This document shows, piece after piece, positions 1 through 11,732 of a DNA stretch of 64,000 bases. The notes under the pieces are model-generated. The model had not been told where the DNA came from, did no database searches, and worked only from the letters and a program-made list of their open reading frames with translations. A program made the translations under genes and the position numbers. The stretch lies in the NCBI GenBank assembly GCA_013396915.1, contig VWZL01003481.1:1-64000 (forward strand). The letters run 5' to 3'. The first letter of the stretch is position 1; each line of letters begins with the position of its first letter. Source of the stretch: Stercorarius parasiticus. Lineage: Eukaryota; Chordata; Aves; Charadriiformes; Stercorariidae.

Positions 1-990
1 GACAAGTGGTGCCCCTCAGGGGTTCATACTGGGACTGATGCTGTTTACTTCATCAATGATATAGACGGTGGGATCAAGCGCACCCTCAGCAAATTTGCTG
101 ATGACACCAAGCTGAGTGGTGCGGTCGACAGGCCAGAGGTACCGGATGTCATCCAGAGGGACCTGGACGAGCTAGAGAGGTGGGCCCGAGCAAACCTTAT
201 GAAGTTCAACAAGGCCAAGTGCAAGGTCCTGCACTTGGGTCNTCAGGACAATCCTCATTATCAATACAGGCTGGGGGATGATGTGATAGAGACCAGCCCT
301 ACGGAAAAGGACTTGGGGGTACTGGTGAATGAAACGCTGGACATGAGCCACCAATGTGCACTTGCAGGCCCGAAGGCCAATCACATCCTGGGCTGCATCA
401 GAAGAAGCATGGCCAGCAGATCCAGAGAGGTGATTCTCTCCCTCTACTCTGCTCTCGTGAGACCCCACCTAGAGTACTGCATCCAGCTCTGGAACCCTCA
501 GCACAAGAAGGACATGGACCTGTTGGAGTGGGTCCAGAGGAGGGCCACGAGGATGATCAAAGGGCTGGAGCACCTCTCCTATGAGGACAGGCTGAGAGAG
601 TTGGGGTTGTTCAGCCTGGAGAAGAGAAGGCTCCGGGGAGACCCTATAGCGGCCTTCCAGTACTTAAAGGGGGCCTCCAGGAAATCTGGGGAGGGGCTGT
701 TTGCAAGGGCGTGTAGCGATAGGACAAGGGACAATGGTTTTATACTAGGGCAGGGCAGGTTTAGACTAAACATTAGGAAGAAGTTCTTTACACTGAGGGT
801 GGTGAGACACTGGCCCAGGTTGCCCAGAGAGGTGGTGGAGGCCCCATCCCTGGAGACATTCAAGCCCAGGCTGGATGAGGCTCTGTGCAACCTGATCTAG
901 TTAAAGATGTCCCTGCTTAGTGCAGGAGGGCTGGACTGGATGACCTTTAAAGGTCCCATCCAACCCAACACATTCTATAAATAAAAAAAT
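1..990 (+). mobile_element. CR1 LINE, 3' part of ORF2 plus 3' UTR (disabled)
   Basis: This is the C-terminal part of a CR1 non-LTR retrotransposon reverse transcriptase followed by its short 3' UTR. The frame that ends with TAG at 898-900 is open from about position 49. It shows FINDID, then the reverse-transcriptase catalytic motif [11 protein letters not shown], then the CR1 tail with [14 protein letters not shown] and [15 protein letters not shown]. The upstream motif [11 protein letters not shown] lies in a different frame, because the sequence between CTGTTTA and CTTCATC is about 4 bases shorter than the usual CR1 order, so this copy is frame-broken inside the polymerase. Base 242 is N. 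The 3' end has GGATGACCTTTAAAGGTCCC, the small CR1 terminal stem, followed by CATTCTATAAATAAA. The element continues left of the window and lies antisense to PTPN13 in the intron after exon w38. Confidence 0.93.
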
Positions 991-1508
991 AAATCAGCAG
1001 ACAGGCAGGATATGTGATTTGAACTGCAGCACCTCTGAAACTGAGGTTGAATATTTCTCACTCAGAACTAACCTTTGTCAGTTCTCACTTCTCCACATAT
1101 CTCCCACCTAACAAACAGAATTTTGTTGCAGTAAATTTAATGACAATAGTATTCATGTCTGTTTTTCCAATTTTACATGGGTAAAACTGAAAAAAAAAAA
1201 ATCTTGTCTGGCTCCATATGTATATCTCATTTAAGACAGAGGATCTGCTGAAACAACTGAAGAATCTGTTAACATCCATCCCTACCTACTTCAGTAGGTA
1301 GGGAACAGTCTATTGTTCACTGATCTTAAAGTCCTTTATAAACACCTGCTTTACATGTGTACAAAATGAGTGGTAGATTTATTTTTTTCCCTACTCAGTA
1401 GCAGAACTAGGACTGGGAATCAAACCGTCTCACTTCTGATCCAATTCATCTGACCATACAGGTGGTGACAAAATATCAACAATGAAGTTCAGGTTAGTTA
1501 GGACTTAC
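991..1508. other. Intron sequence between CR1 and PTPN13 exon w38
   Basis: About 500 bases of AT-rich intron. I see a poly-A run near 1188-1200 and nothing that looks coding or structured. Confidence 0.7.
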
Positions 1509-1599
1509 AAGGAAGTATGTTTTTATATCTGTTCTTTTTCCTGTTCTCCTTTGCTTGTCCAATCAAACACTGATCCAAAGGTTTTAACTCCTGAAGGTT
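1509..1599 (-). CDS. PTPN13: PTPN13 exon w38: start of the tyrosine phosphatase domain
   Basis: The acceptor CTTTACAG is followed by codons for NLQELKPLDQCLIGQ, AKENRKKNRYKNILP, the classic beginning of a PTP catalytic domain (the NRYKN motif is the start of motif 1). The exon ends in phase 1 at CTTCCTT followed by the donor GTAAGT. It is the last exon in the window. The pTyr loop, the WPD loop and the HCSAGIGRSG signature must lie to the left of position 1. Confidence 0.95.
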
Positions 1600-2181
1600 C
1601 TGTAAAGAAGCAATTATACATGCATTAGAAAGCGCTGAATGGTTAATAACTGTTTAGAGCAGTTATGTAACCAAGTCTTTTACAGAGTAATTAAAAAAAA
1701 TCCTAATGCAGATATGCAAAATAATTCAGTCACAGGAAGGAATCTAATTTCACATAGCTAAGAAAATGAAACAAAATTTTAAAAACCTATTATGCAGTAA
1801 ATATTTTATCTCATTCTCCCAAAAAAGAGATCATGTAACGTGGTTGACTTAAGACTTTGGAAAGGTTGTTTTCACATCCTGCTGCTAGATTTCACAGTCT
1901 TTATATACCTTGTCTATGCCTGTTAATGTCATATTCACTTGGTAATTTACCAAAAGTAATGATGATGTAAACACACTTCTGAATCGAACTCCCAGTTCAA
2001 ACTAATCTTATGTCTCAGCAGCTAGCAGGGGAAGGGAGAGAAGTCTGGTAAAATAAGTCTTTTCATCTCTAGAGCTGAAAATTAAAGAGCTGTGGTATTT
2101 AACGCAGTGATGAACCAGCCATTCTATTTCTAACCGTTTCATAATAGAAAAAAGGACTTTAAGAGACAAACTGTTACTCAC

Positions 2182-2330
2182 TTCAATCTCTTTAGAAGGG
2201 ACTCCCTGTTCCAGCAATCCACGCAACATCCTGATCACTGACTTTAATTTGGCTCCTGAGTACTTGCCTCCAGGGAGCACATTCACAGTAGGCAGTGCAG
2301 AGATCTCTTCATTTGTCACTAAAGGGAAAT
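2182..2330 (-). CDS. PTPN13: PTPN13 exon w37: lead-in to the phosphatase domain
   Basis: Encodes DFPLVTNEEISALPTV, then NVLPGGKYSGAKLKSVIRML, then RGLLEQGVPSKEIE. This stretch is highly conserved in the family just before the catalytic domain. Acceptor TCTGCTAG, donor GTGAGT, 149 bases, phase 1 in and phase 0 out. The following 582-base intron (1600-2181) shows nothing of note. The 1,147-base intron before it (2331-3477) contains only AT-rich sequence with a short poly-T at about 2807. Confidence 0.95.
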
Positions 2331-3477
2331 CTAGCAGAAGAACAAGACTGACTGATATAAATATAAATAAATAGCTAAAACTAGAGAAACATAATCTGTA
2401 GTGTAATGTTGGATTTCCCTGTTGCTTCCCACTGTACTATCTGTTTTCTCTACAATGCCTCCACACCAGACAGAATACACAGATGTCCTCTCAGTTTGAC
2501 AGGCAAAACCAAACTAACTATCAAAACCAGTATGATGCAAAATCAGCTTTGATGAATCCAGGAACCAAAGGGAGTATTTTCCTGAACTTCCAATAAATAC
2601 ACTGAAACAAACTTCAAATACATTTTATATGTTAGTTGTAAATTGTAATATGTATATTGTAACACAATAACCTACAAAATTTATGAATGCACACAGCAAT
2701 GAATTCAGAACTCTCCACTTAAACATCACAGCCTGTGACTTCGTTTTTAGCACTTATACTCAACATGTCTTTCAAGTGGTAATAGTAAGATGTCTTAAAA
2801 ACATCTTTTTTTTTTTCCAATATAGCTTGCTTTCTATCAGGTCTTCAGTATTTCTCTGAAGCACAACAAAATTAATAAATGAAGAGTCTCTCTGGTATTG
2901 CAATTAAAAGCGTCTTAAATCTACTGACTCAGTCACGGATTATCCTTTTTTCTTTTAATGAATGTAGACAAAAGGCTACTGTATATGAATTTCAGGAACT
3001 GACATTTCTAATGCTATCTCAAAAAGCAAAGACTAGATTCTGCCAAACGCATCAAATTGAGTAGTGTTCTGCTCAGCCACACTGAGCAGCAGTGGAAGAA
3101 TGAGAGTCAAGATAAAGAAAAAATACTGCCTAATTTGAGCATGGAGTAGCAGTATGTGAAGCACATAATATATCGATCTGATCACGGTCAAACAGCTTTT
3201 GCCAGCCAGACACTATGGAAGAACGCATCACAGCTGGTTTCAACTCTACTATAACTAAGAGCACAACATTGCCAATATTGTTCCTACTAACTGTCACGCA
3301 TTTATTACACAAAGCTGTAAAGATCCTTTCCAGTGGGCTGCTGAGCTTTTAGATTTACCATTATACCTGTCATTACACCCTGAAAACATACCCAAGACAT
3401 TTTAAAATTCACTTATGACATTTTCTCTATTTAATGTGATCCTCAGTTTTCCACTGATTATTTGTTAAAGTTCTTAC

Positions 3478-3581
3478 CTTTATTTACATGTTCCTGGCTG
3501 ACTGATTCAATCAGCAGCTCATCACTTCCCCACATGATTTCATCTTCACCTGCTTGGCTCAAGGGAGGTTCTGGAGGAGAT
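3478..3581 (-). CDS. PTPN13: PTPN13 exon w36: acidic linker before the phosphatase domain
   Basis: Encodes SPPEPPLSQAGEDEIMWGSD and ELLIESVSQEHVNK. The EDEIxWGxDEL core matches the mammalian DDEITWGNDEL. Acceptor CTTATAG, donor GTAAGA, 104 bases, phase 2 in and phase 1 out. The flanking intron 3582-4713 has only homopolymer runs, for example the poly-A on this strand's complement at 3729-3741. Confidence 0.92.
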
Positions 3582-4713
3582 CTATAAGAGTACAAGGTAT
3601 GGAAGTAAGAAAGAACATCTAGAAATAACCAACACATTTGCAATCTTATTAAAAAAAAACCGCCAGAAAGTAATTTACAGCTACAAGTATTCCTGGACTG
3701 GATCCACACCAGTATTCTCAAAAAACACTTTTTTTTTTTTTCCTTTTTTAAATCCCCAGCAGAGATTTGAAAAAGGTAACAGTGGAAAAACAGGCAGGAA
3801 GACATGCCTCTAGTAACAGCTATCACTGTAAGTACTTTTCAAAGGCTAACCAGTCAAATAACATCCAATAGCAGATTCGTACCATTCACATAATTCACTA
3901 CCTATACACTGGAATATCTATTTTCAAATGCAAGTTTTCTAGCTTTCTTGAAGGCAGTGATAAATGTATGAAGTATTTTAGGTCACAACGTCACTGCTTG
4001 TGCTAAGTCTCAACCCGAAACTTCCCAGAAACTTTATCAGAACGCAAAAAGAAGTACATACACTTTGACTGACGCTTCACTTAGACTAAGGTCTACAATT
4101 ACTTCACAAAGAAAAATTATCTTGGGAATTTCCAAAATTCAATGTGGCTCAAAAGGACAGCTGGTAACTTGGCCAGGCATATCCTTAGTTTTCTGTGTGA
4201 AGAAAAAAAAAAAAGCCCCACGCACCCAAATGGGAACAGATGGACCAGTGGAATTACATGGTTCAGCTTCTGTGTTCTAAACCCAGAAGAAGAAATTTAA
4301 TGAAACGTAATGAAGAAGAAACTTCGAACTGAAGACAGCATTGTTTGAACGTTTTCGTCACATGCAAGTACCAAATCGTTAGTACAATACAAATAAAGTT
4401 ATTTGGAGCTATTTGAACACAGTCCAGTTACGTGTTATAACCACATATCAAAATAAATAAATAAAATTAGGGCATAGTAAACCACATAAAGCTGACTAGT
4501 ATTCAGGCAAATTATAACCTTTTAAATAACAAGAATAGACAGATAGCAATTCAACAAGACATTGCACAGATATTTAATTGGATTTGGTTTGGGGGTGGGA
4601 TTTTTTTTTCGCTTGTTTGCTTGGTTTTTCTCTCTCATTTTCTCTCATATTCCTCTTCAGAGTTTCAGACTTTACAGGTTTGCTTTCAAGCAACACTAGA
4701 AAAGAAATCTTAC

Positions 4714-4769
4714 CTTTCTGGCATAGCTTTTACTTCACAATAGTCTTCACAACCATTTACGTGTGTTGG
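4714..4769 (-). CDS. PTPN13: PTPN13 exon w35: short linker exon
   Basis: A 56-base exon encoding PTHVNGCEDYCEVKAMPE. It matches the mammalian region containing NGCEEYCEEKVKSE. Acceptor CCACTAG, donor GTAAGA. It enters in phase 0 and leaves in phase 2, exactly bridging w34 (ends phase 0) and w36 (starts phase 2). This makes the call firm despite the small size. Confidence 0.9.
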
Positions 4770-5988
4770 CTAGTGGAAGAAATATTTCAAAACACATTAA
4801 AGGACATAATTATAACACTTACCCACTGTAAATTTTGAACAATTAACAGTTACACGGACTATTTCTGAAGGGTCTAAGTTCAGAGCAGCACATAATGAAA
4901 GACTTTCCTCGTTTAGACATCTCATTAACCCAAAATAACAGACGACGAGAACACTGAGCACTTGGAAAGAGGTTCAACTGTAACAAGGCCAAAAAACTAT
5001 CTTAAAATCGTTCCTGACTTGCAGCAGCAGAGCACTTAAATTTTCTCCAGTTGATTTCTTGTGTTTCTAACACTTAAAAACCCTTTATGAGGTAAGTTCG
5101 ATAGTAAAAGCTTCTGTCTACTGTCAAGCCACCATTCGTATATAGAACAGAGCTTCACCTCTAAACGACAGGTACTCCTACAAAAGCCTTCCTCAATAGA
5201 GGATGCAGAGTCAGCAGAAAAGGAGGCATTTCAATCCTCCTTCCAAGAAAAACTCTATTTTATTTACAGTGATGTCTATACTTATTAGGCCAGCTTGCAA
5301 GTGTCCACTACCATACTCAGAGAATTTGGCTTGTGGATCTCCTAGAGCACACTGACACAGAGCCAGATTTTATTCTCAGCTCTACTAATTGGACAGAAAG
5401 CTGCAACAGCCAGGATGTGCTGGATAGACGGAGTTCTGCTGATTTGAAATATGAGACAAAACCTGGGTATCTAGTGACCGATGTGAAACAGGACATGCAA
5501 TAATGTAGGGCAAACCACACACAGAAGTTATTCAAGTTAATGCGCGTATCTTAGCAAGAAGTAAGAGGAAAAGAAATTTGAAATTTACATTTTGGACAGT
5601 TAAGTCTACACAGTACTCATTGAGACTGCTTCCCTTCTTTCAGCAGGAATCAAGGAAATCTTTTAGATTAAACACCTGAAATAACATTTAAAGGTAGTTT
5701 ATTATCGCCCTTTTTAAGAAAAGCTGTTGGGCTTTATATGAGACATGGTGTAAAATAACTATGTTTTATTCTCTTATATCGTTAATTTATGATAGAATAA
5801 TCATACCCTATTTAAAAAATAAATATTTGTACACCATTTATGGCTACTACCAACAAAGATGTTTTCATTTAAAGGACATGCAAAGTTATTTCCACAAGTT
5901 CTATGCAATAAGGAAAACAATAAATTGAAAAAGTGTCTGAGAAAGCAAAATCAGCAGACAAATGAATGCCAGCTTCTTGCCATCCCAC

Positions 5989-6068
5989 CTCTGAAAAATC
6001 TTCAGGTAAAGATGACCCATCACAGTCTGTGTCTTCAGACTTATCTTCTGTCAGCTTTCCGTTCATCT
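5989..6068 (-). CDS. PTPN13: PTPN13 exon w34: conserved acidic linker exon
   Basis: Encodes EMNGKLTEDKSEDTDCDGSS then LPEDFSE; the MNGKLxEexxEDTDCDGSxLPE core is conserved with mammals. Acceptor TGTTCCGGTAG, donor GTGGGA, 80 bases. The open frame continues upstream past the acceptor by chance. The 1,219-base intron on its transcript-downstream side (4770-5988) and the 1,291-base intron on the other side (6069-7359) show no further genes or recognisable repeats. Confidence 0.93.
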
Positions 6069-7359
6069 CTACCGGAACAGGAAAATCAGGAGATACATCA
6101 TAAACATACCCAAAGATGCCCACAAGTCACCTTCTTAGATGTGCATCCTGTTTACACCTGTCTGGCACAGGTGCCAGAATAACCAAGAAACATCTTTTAA
6201 ATCCCTTTGCTACCCTTATTGTATAGGGTAATCAGAGACTTTAGGCTTCTTTCCTTTTATCTGGAACAGCTGTCATTACATGTGAGGTTGTCTGCATAGC
6301 TAACACATCTATGCCACAGCATAATGGATGGACAGGTTAGTGCTAGTAAGTTATCAGCTTCCCATGTCAATAGTGTTTTTGCAATTCAGTTATATTTAGA
6401 TCAGCAGTAGGTCTAAACCAGGATTCTACTTGCTCTTTGTATTAACAAGACCTAGTTAAGGTGTGCTGGATAAAATCTGACTTGTATCTGTCTGCTACAG
6501 TAGTTCCCTGCTGCCATATCTTATGGAATCTATTCATCTTCAGTTGCGAAGGCCAGATCCTAGCTACAAGAAACTGGAAGTAGTGGAGCTCCAATGATAT
6601 TCTTCAGCTGAGGTCCTGGCACAGCCAGAACCGCAGTGTTTCCTGATTTCTAATGTAATGACCAATGACAATAACCCAATGAACTTGAAGAGCAGCAAAA
6701 GAGCTGAAATAATTTTGATTTTGGAAGGTACGTATTGAGTTCTAGAAGGAACCTCTACAGGAGTAGCAAGAATCTTACTCGAACTTTGGAGCATACGCAC
6801 ATAGTGTGACATCACAAAGGAACTACAAATCCTACTCCACACTAAATATCAGTTAATAACAACTGGAGCCAAGGAGATGGAACAAAGGAAAAGAAAGGTT
6901 TACATAAAGAAGCAGGTACTGAAAACAATTTTTTCTAAAAGAGACAAAGCAGGTTGGCAAATTATTTGGTTTTGAGAAATCTCAACACATTTCCAAGTTG
7001 TACAATCTGCTATCAATTAAATGTTGACACGCTTCAGCATTTCAACATGACTGTAGCTGCATGACCAGGTACCAAAACAATATGAATTCCACTCAAGAGA
7101 CAACTCCAGAATGGGATTAAGTTTTCCAGATTACTTAAAGCAAAATCCAGATTTATCAAACCAGAACTTGACTTATTAAATTGCATCTGAAGTTCACTGG
7201 AATCAGCAACCATTTGTCTGCGTTCTACTTTGGAAAATTTCAGTTCACACATTAATTCAATGTCAACTCTTCCTTTTGCCAAATCAATTGCTTGCTTGGC
7301 ACCTTGTTTCAAGAACTATTTTGCTGTTAATGATATGCTTTTTTAATGGCTCATGTTAC

Positions 7360-7536
7360 CTGGCAGGTGATCTTCTGATGTGGCCTTCTTGAGATGTAGA
7401 AGACTCTGAGCCTCTGAAGTTGCATTATTACGATTTAAAAGATTCTGGGCTTCCTCATCTACAACATCCAACAGATATTGGACAACTTCATTGTGATCAT
7501 CCTCATCGTAATACTCATCATCTGGAACCTCTGTTT
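7360..7536 (-). CDS. PTPN13: PTPN13 exon w33: acidic helix exon with internal duplication
   Basis: Encodes ETEVPDDEYYDEDDHNEVVQ and YLLDVVDEEAQNLLNRNN, matching the family's conserved SLLDVVDEEAQNLLNENN. It then carries a bird-side extension in which LL....ATSE occurs twice, 13 residues apart (39-base units at 7403-7441 and 7364-7402). Acceptor CTCTTTAG, donor GTAACA, 177 bases, phase 1 at both ends. The phase would allow clean skipping. Confidence 0.95.
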
Positions 7537-7859
7537 CTAAAGAGAAATAGTATAAAATAACAAGTTTTCCCAATATAGGATGTTTTGGAGAAAAAAATTA
7601 GAGAGGCAGACACCATGGCATTATTTTTCTAGCTGTTATCATGGCTTTCCTTCATTTCTATCCAGCACAGAATCCACCTTCCATAAATCTGCTTCCAACA
7701 TCAACAAATTCCTCTAAAGCAGAGCACACTATTTGGAGATGATCTCCTAAAATTGACTGTCAGCCTAACATTGGCTTATTTCAGCCTATTCAACAATGCC
7801 TTGACTCTCTTGTACGCTAAAGATTGAATAACACTGTCCCCCATCTGACCTCCTCTTAC

Positions 7860-8016
7860 CTGATTTGTCACTGTGTTTAGAAAAGTCTGACATATGATTG
7901 GTAAAGCCAAGGGAAGGTGCATCTCCAGATCCTGAGAGATTCATTAGTCCTTCTGTGTGATGAATATTATTTTCTGTATTTGCCTGAGAAGGTCCTAGGA
8001 TGCCATTGCCATTTAT
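7860..8016 (-). CDS. PTPN13: PTPN13 exon w32: poorly conserved linker exon
   Basis: Encodes INGNGILGPSQANTENNIHH and then a Gly/Ser-rich stretch with MNLSGSGDAPSLGFT and DFSKHSDKS. Similarity to the mammalian linker is weak. The call rests on clean splice sites (acceptor TTTCTTAG, donor GTAAGA), on an open frame across 157 bases, and on phase 0 in and phase 1 out, which join w31 and w33 exactly. The 323-base intron 7537-7859 is featureless. Confidence 0.82.
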
Positions 8017-8708
8017 CTAAGAAAGCGAAAAACAGTACGAATTAACTCATAAAGAGTCTAGCAGTTTGTTGAAGCAGCAAGCAACCCTTAAAAAGTTCAT
8101 CACTCTACTTAGCAACAAATAAAAAAAACCTATTCGTATCATATTCCCATCTGAGATAGCTGGGTGATAGATGGGCAGCTTTTGGGCGTGTTAGAAGTTT
8201 CGCATGAAAAGAGCAAATAAGAACAAATTTAAAGCAACTAAGAAAAAAATACATGGTGATGAAGAAGCAACTACTACAACAGAACATATAGTAGTATTTA
8301 ACATTATTATAACCTCTATAAAACATATGAAGGCTTCAATACTTTTGGTTCCATAACACATAATTTCTCAGAAAAAGCAAGGAGGGGGGAAAAAAGAAAT
8401 AAAACCACACAGTAAGTGTAACGTGCAAGCATCTGCAGAAACTGTGAATAGAATGGAGTTTTCTGGATCACAACCTTGCATCCTTCTCATAAGACCGTTT
8501 GCCTTTTGATAAAGCAGTCCCAGAAAAGAGAAGATCAATTAAAAAAATTGCATATTTATTATGATGACTGCTTACTCACATCAACTGACAATAGTGGGTT
8601 TGCATACTTTCATTAACAGATTGTTTACTTACTTCATTTTTTTTAAAGTGTGTAAAGTAGATGCTTTTCTACGGTTAATGATAATAAGTACAATAGAAGA
8701 ATATTTAC

Positions 8709-8770
8709 CTTGGGCCCATAAGCATCGGTTTTCTTTTCTCTTTTGTCACAGGTATCACCACAAGAACAGC
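8709..8770 (-). CDS. PTPN13: PTPN13 exon w31: small Cys/Lys-rich linker exon
   Basis: A 62-base exon encoding CSCGDTCDKREKKTDAYGPK after a split Gly codon. It was called because its acceptor (GTTTAG) and donor (GTAAAT) are good and its phases (1 in, 0 out) are exactly what is needed between w30 and w32. Without it the frame would break. I cannot match it confidently to a mammalian exon. The intron 8017-8708 holds nothing recognisable. Confidence 0.72.
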
Positions 8771-10412
8771 CTAAACAAAAATGGGAAAAACCCAACAACT
8801 TCACAGAACTTTGTCACAGAAATGAAATTAGCCTCTATCAATTATTTTTATAAAAGAAACAAGGTACTTAATACTATGTTATAAAATGAATAACATTTCT
8901 GCCTGCCTGGTTATTGGGCATTGCCCAACTTATGTCTGATGGACTACTTTTTAAAGGCTTTTTGTATGTTACATTCAACGGGATCATAAAGCATGAATGC
9001 TAACACAAGTAACGAACTCTAAGCAAAGAGAAATGTTGCTAGATAGCTTAACAACATACAGTGGAAACACACACCTTTGGGAAACAGGGCATGATTCCCT
9101 TTTCCCTTAAAATGTACAAAATAAAACCCTGCAATCACCCATCACTAACTTCTTGCTTTAAACATCTTCTGACATCTGGGTCCTTGTTCAAAGGTACCTT
9201 TCCCTTCTTGGTAAAGAAGAGAGCGATACTATGATATCAGAAACCACCACTTATCCTAGACATCCCATTATTAGTATAATAAAGGAGACAAAGTGGAACC
9301 AGTAGTTGTTATATACCTAAATACTAGTGACTTTCTGGATTTTCATATACATCATGCTTTTACAAATGCAGAAACTTGTAGATGAAATAACTGAAGGCTA
9401 AGAGTAACCTTATATCTTGTCATGAACCCATACACGACAAATCATCTACAGGAAGGGTGTTTTAAGTGAGGTCTTCCAAGATTTGGTTACAGGGCTTGTT
9501 CCTAATGAGTATCTTGACTAAATTTTTTGAAACAAAATGTGTCGCATACTTAGAAAATATGTAAGCAACACTAAACTCTAGAAGTTGCAATAATTTGCAA
9601 CTAGTTAACTCAAAGTTATCTAGATATATTAAATGAAGCATGAAAAATGAGACTATGATGAGTCAAGACAAATGCAAAGTTACACACTTCAAAGAAAAAG
9701 CAAATGCTTAACATGCTAAGTAACCACCTAAGTAGTTGCTCTGCACAGAAGGAAATGTAGTTGGTAAAGGATCCTGAGTCCAAGTGAGCAAGGAACTATT
9801 TAGAGAAAGGAAGTTAATCTCACTCAGGATGTATTAACAGGAATGCTGTCTACGCACCCCTGGAAATTATTCTTCCTGTCTGCTTGGCACAGGTGAGCCT
9901 CCCCCAATGCCGTGTGTGTGATCAGAAGCACCGCACTTAAAGAGGAAAACAGCGAGATGTAAACAAACCGGGGGGGGGGCAATAAAATCAATTTGGGTTC
10001 CTTTAGTCTTGAAAAAGAGAAGACCAATGGGAGACCTGAAGCCCTTTCAAATGTAACAAATTGGCATTTTTATGCCTGGTCAGAGGAAACAACAACATTA
10101 TTATTAATAATAACAATTATGATGATAGTCAATTGATTGATTTTTTTTCTTTTACTCCTTGAAAGACTTAAGAGTCGATATAAGAGAGAATTTCTAAACT
10201 ACAAGAGAAATGGAATCATAAGACGACTATTGCTGAATCTCTTTTTGTGGAGCTTTTAAAAGAAATACCAAGAAAACACCTGATGAAGCTGATCTCAGTA
10301 AGCGGAGTTCTAGTGCCACTGGACAAGGACGGTGTCTTAGGGCCCATATCAGTTCCTTCACTTTTATAAACACATGCATTTCACTTGCAATAAGCAAGCA
10401 AGCAAATCTTAC
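8771..10412. other. PTPN13 intron w30-w31, 1.6 kb
   Basis: AT-rich intron. A G run at 9971-9979 (nine bases) and a small AAT/TAA-rich patch at 10095-10120 are the only low-complexity pieces. I see no gene, RNA gene or identifiable repeat. Confidence 0.6.
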
Positions 10413-10483
10413 CATTAGCTTTCTTTGGCCATGGATTTGAGCTACCAAGGCTTCTGGATTTTGGAAGCACTGCATGACCATCT
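10413..10483 (-). CDS. PTPN13: PTPN13 exon w30: linker after PDZ5
   Basis: A 71-base exon encoding R-DGHAVLPKSRSLGSSNPWPK and KAN. It corresponds to the mammalian RNDLPVVPSSKRSAVSAPKS stretch that directly follows the PDZ5 end LVLKAT. Acceptor TCATAG, donor GTAAGA, phase 2 in and phase 1 out. The intron 10484-11416 is plain. Confidence 0.85.
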
Positions 10484-11416
10484 CTATGAAAAGAAATGTT
10501 TATGGAAATTTTTATTAAAAAAAATAATCATGGTAATCATCAGATATAGATGTAAATATGTACTATCAGTAAAACTGCTAATTGTGCTTTCTAGTACAAC
10601 AGTTTTGGAATACTTAAACTATTCAATGAGAAAGACTAAGCACTGGTAGTTAGGTTAGCTCCTACTTCAGGAAGCACCAAAGAGATCGTTATAGCTGGAC
10701 TTTCCTTCTAGATTCTGACAAAAAGATTAGAATTTGTAGCCTCAGGACTTTGCAACTTCTTCCACTTCTGGGACAAAACAGAGTGGGAAGGAGAAAGGGA
10801 GACAAGAAGCAAAGAACCACAGGCATGGCTGGAAGACTTCAAAAATTAAGTAAATATTTCAGTCCCACGTAAATATTAAAACAGAGTAATCTGGAGAGTT
10901 TTTTAAGACTACTGCATGCTGTATTGTCATACAAGAAGCAGCAGGGATCAGTGCAAATACAGTGGTGCACTGCAATCTGTGCCATAGCGTTTTGACATTC
11001 ACCAGTGTGCTGGGACATCCATGTGACAGTAGAATTATTTAAGCACAAAGCAACATTTTATCTCTTTTTTATGCTGACAGAACCCTCAATAGCAGTTTTT
11101 TAAAAAAGCAGTAATTGTATTTAAATAACCTGTGTCATATTTTGATAATGGTATTTTGAACACTTGCACTTCATAGCTGGACACAACCTTGTCTTCCCAA
11201 GAAACACAAAGCACAGCAAGTACCCTTCTGCTCCACTGAAGCACAAGAACTGTGTATATACAGATCCTTTTTGTGGCATCAGTCCTCAATAACACGCCAG
11301 GTAGTACAACTCTGGTGAATTAGTTGTTGTACCAGGATCATGTTTTACCCATATACTCATACAATCATGTGAGAAAAACCAGAAAGTACAGGGAAGCATT
11401 TGCTTCCGAAATATAC

Positions 11417-11627
11417 CTGGTTGCCTTGAGCACCACTTTCGGAAGGTATGTTTCCAGCATTCTTTTGGCTTCTCTCAGAGTCATTCCCTGTGTGCTTACT
11501 CCATTAATGTAATGGATAATATCTAGTGCACGGAGACTCTCCTCTCTGGCAGCAACCGATCTGGGGAGAATGTCACTAATATACACAACTTGGTAAAGGC
11601 TGTCATGACCTCCTGATAACAACAAAC
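11417..11627 (-). CDS. PTPN13: PTPN13 exon w29: PDZ5 body
   Basis: Encodes most of the fifth PDZ domain: LLLSGGHDSLYQVVYISDIL, RSVAAREESLRALDIIHYIN, GVSTQGMTLREAKRML and VVLKAT. The carboxylate-binding loop reads ELGLLLSGGHD where mammals have ELGFSLCGGHD, so the usual Phe of the GLGF-type loop is Leu here. Acceptor CTGCAAAG is slightly unusual (AAAG), donor GTATAT, 211 bases. Confidence 0.95.
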
Positions 11628-11732
11628 CTTTGCAGGAAAAAGGGGGAGGAAAAAAAAATAAATCAAGTTTTTCTCTGTAACCGAAGGGAAAAATTTTGCT
11701 TTAGGGCAAAAAGTAGTGTACTTCTATGTTAC

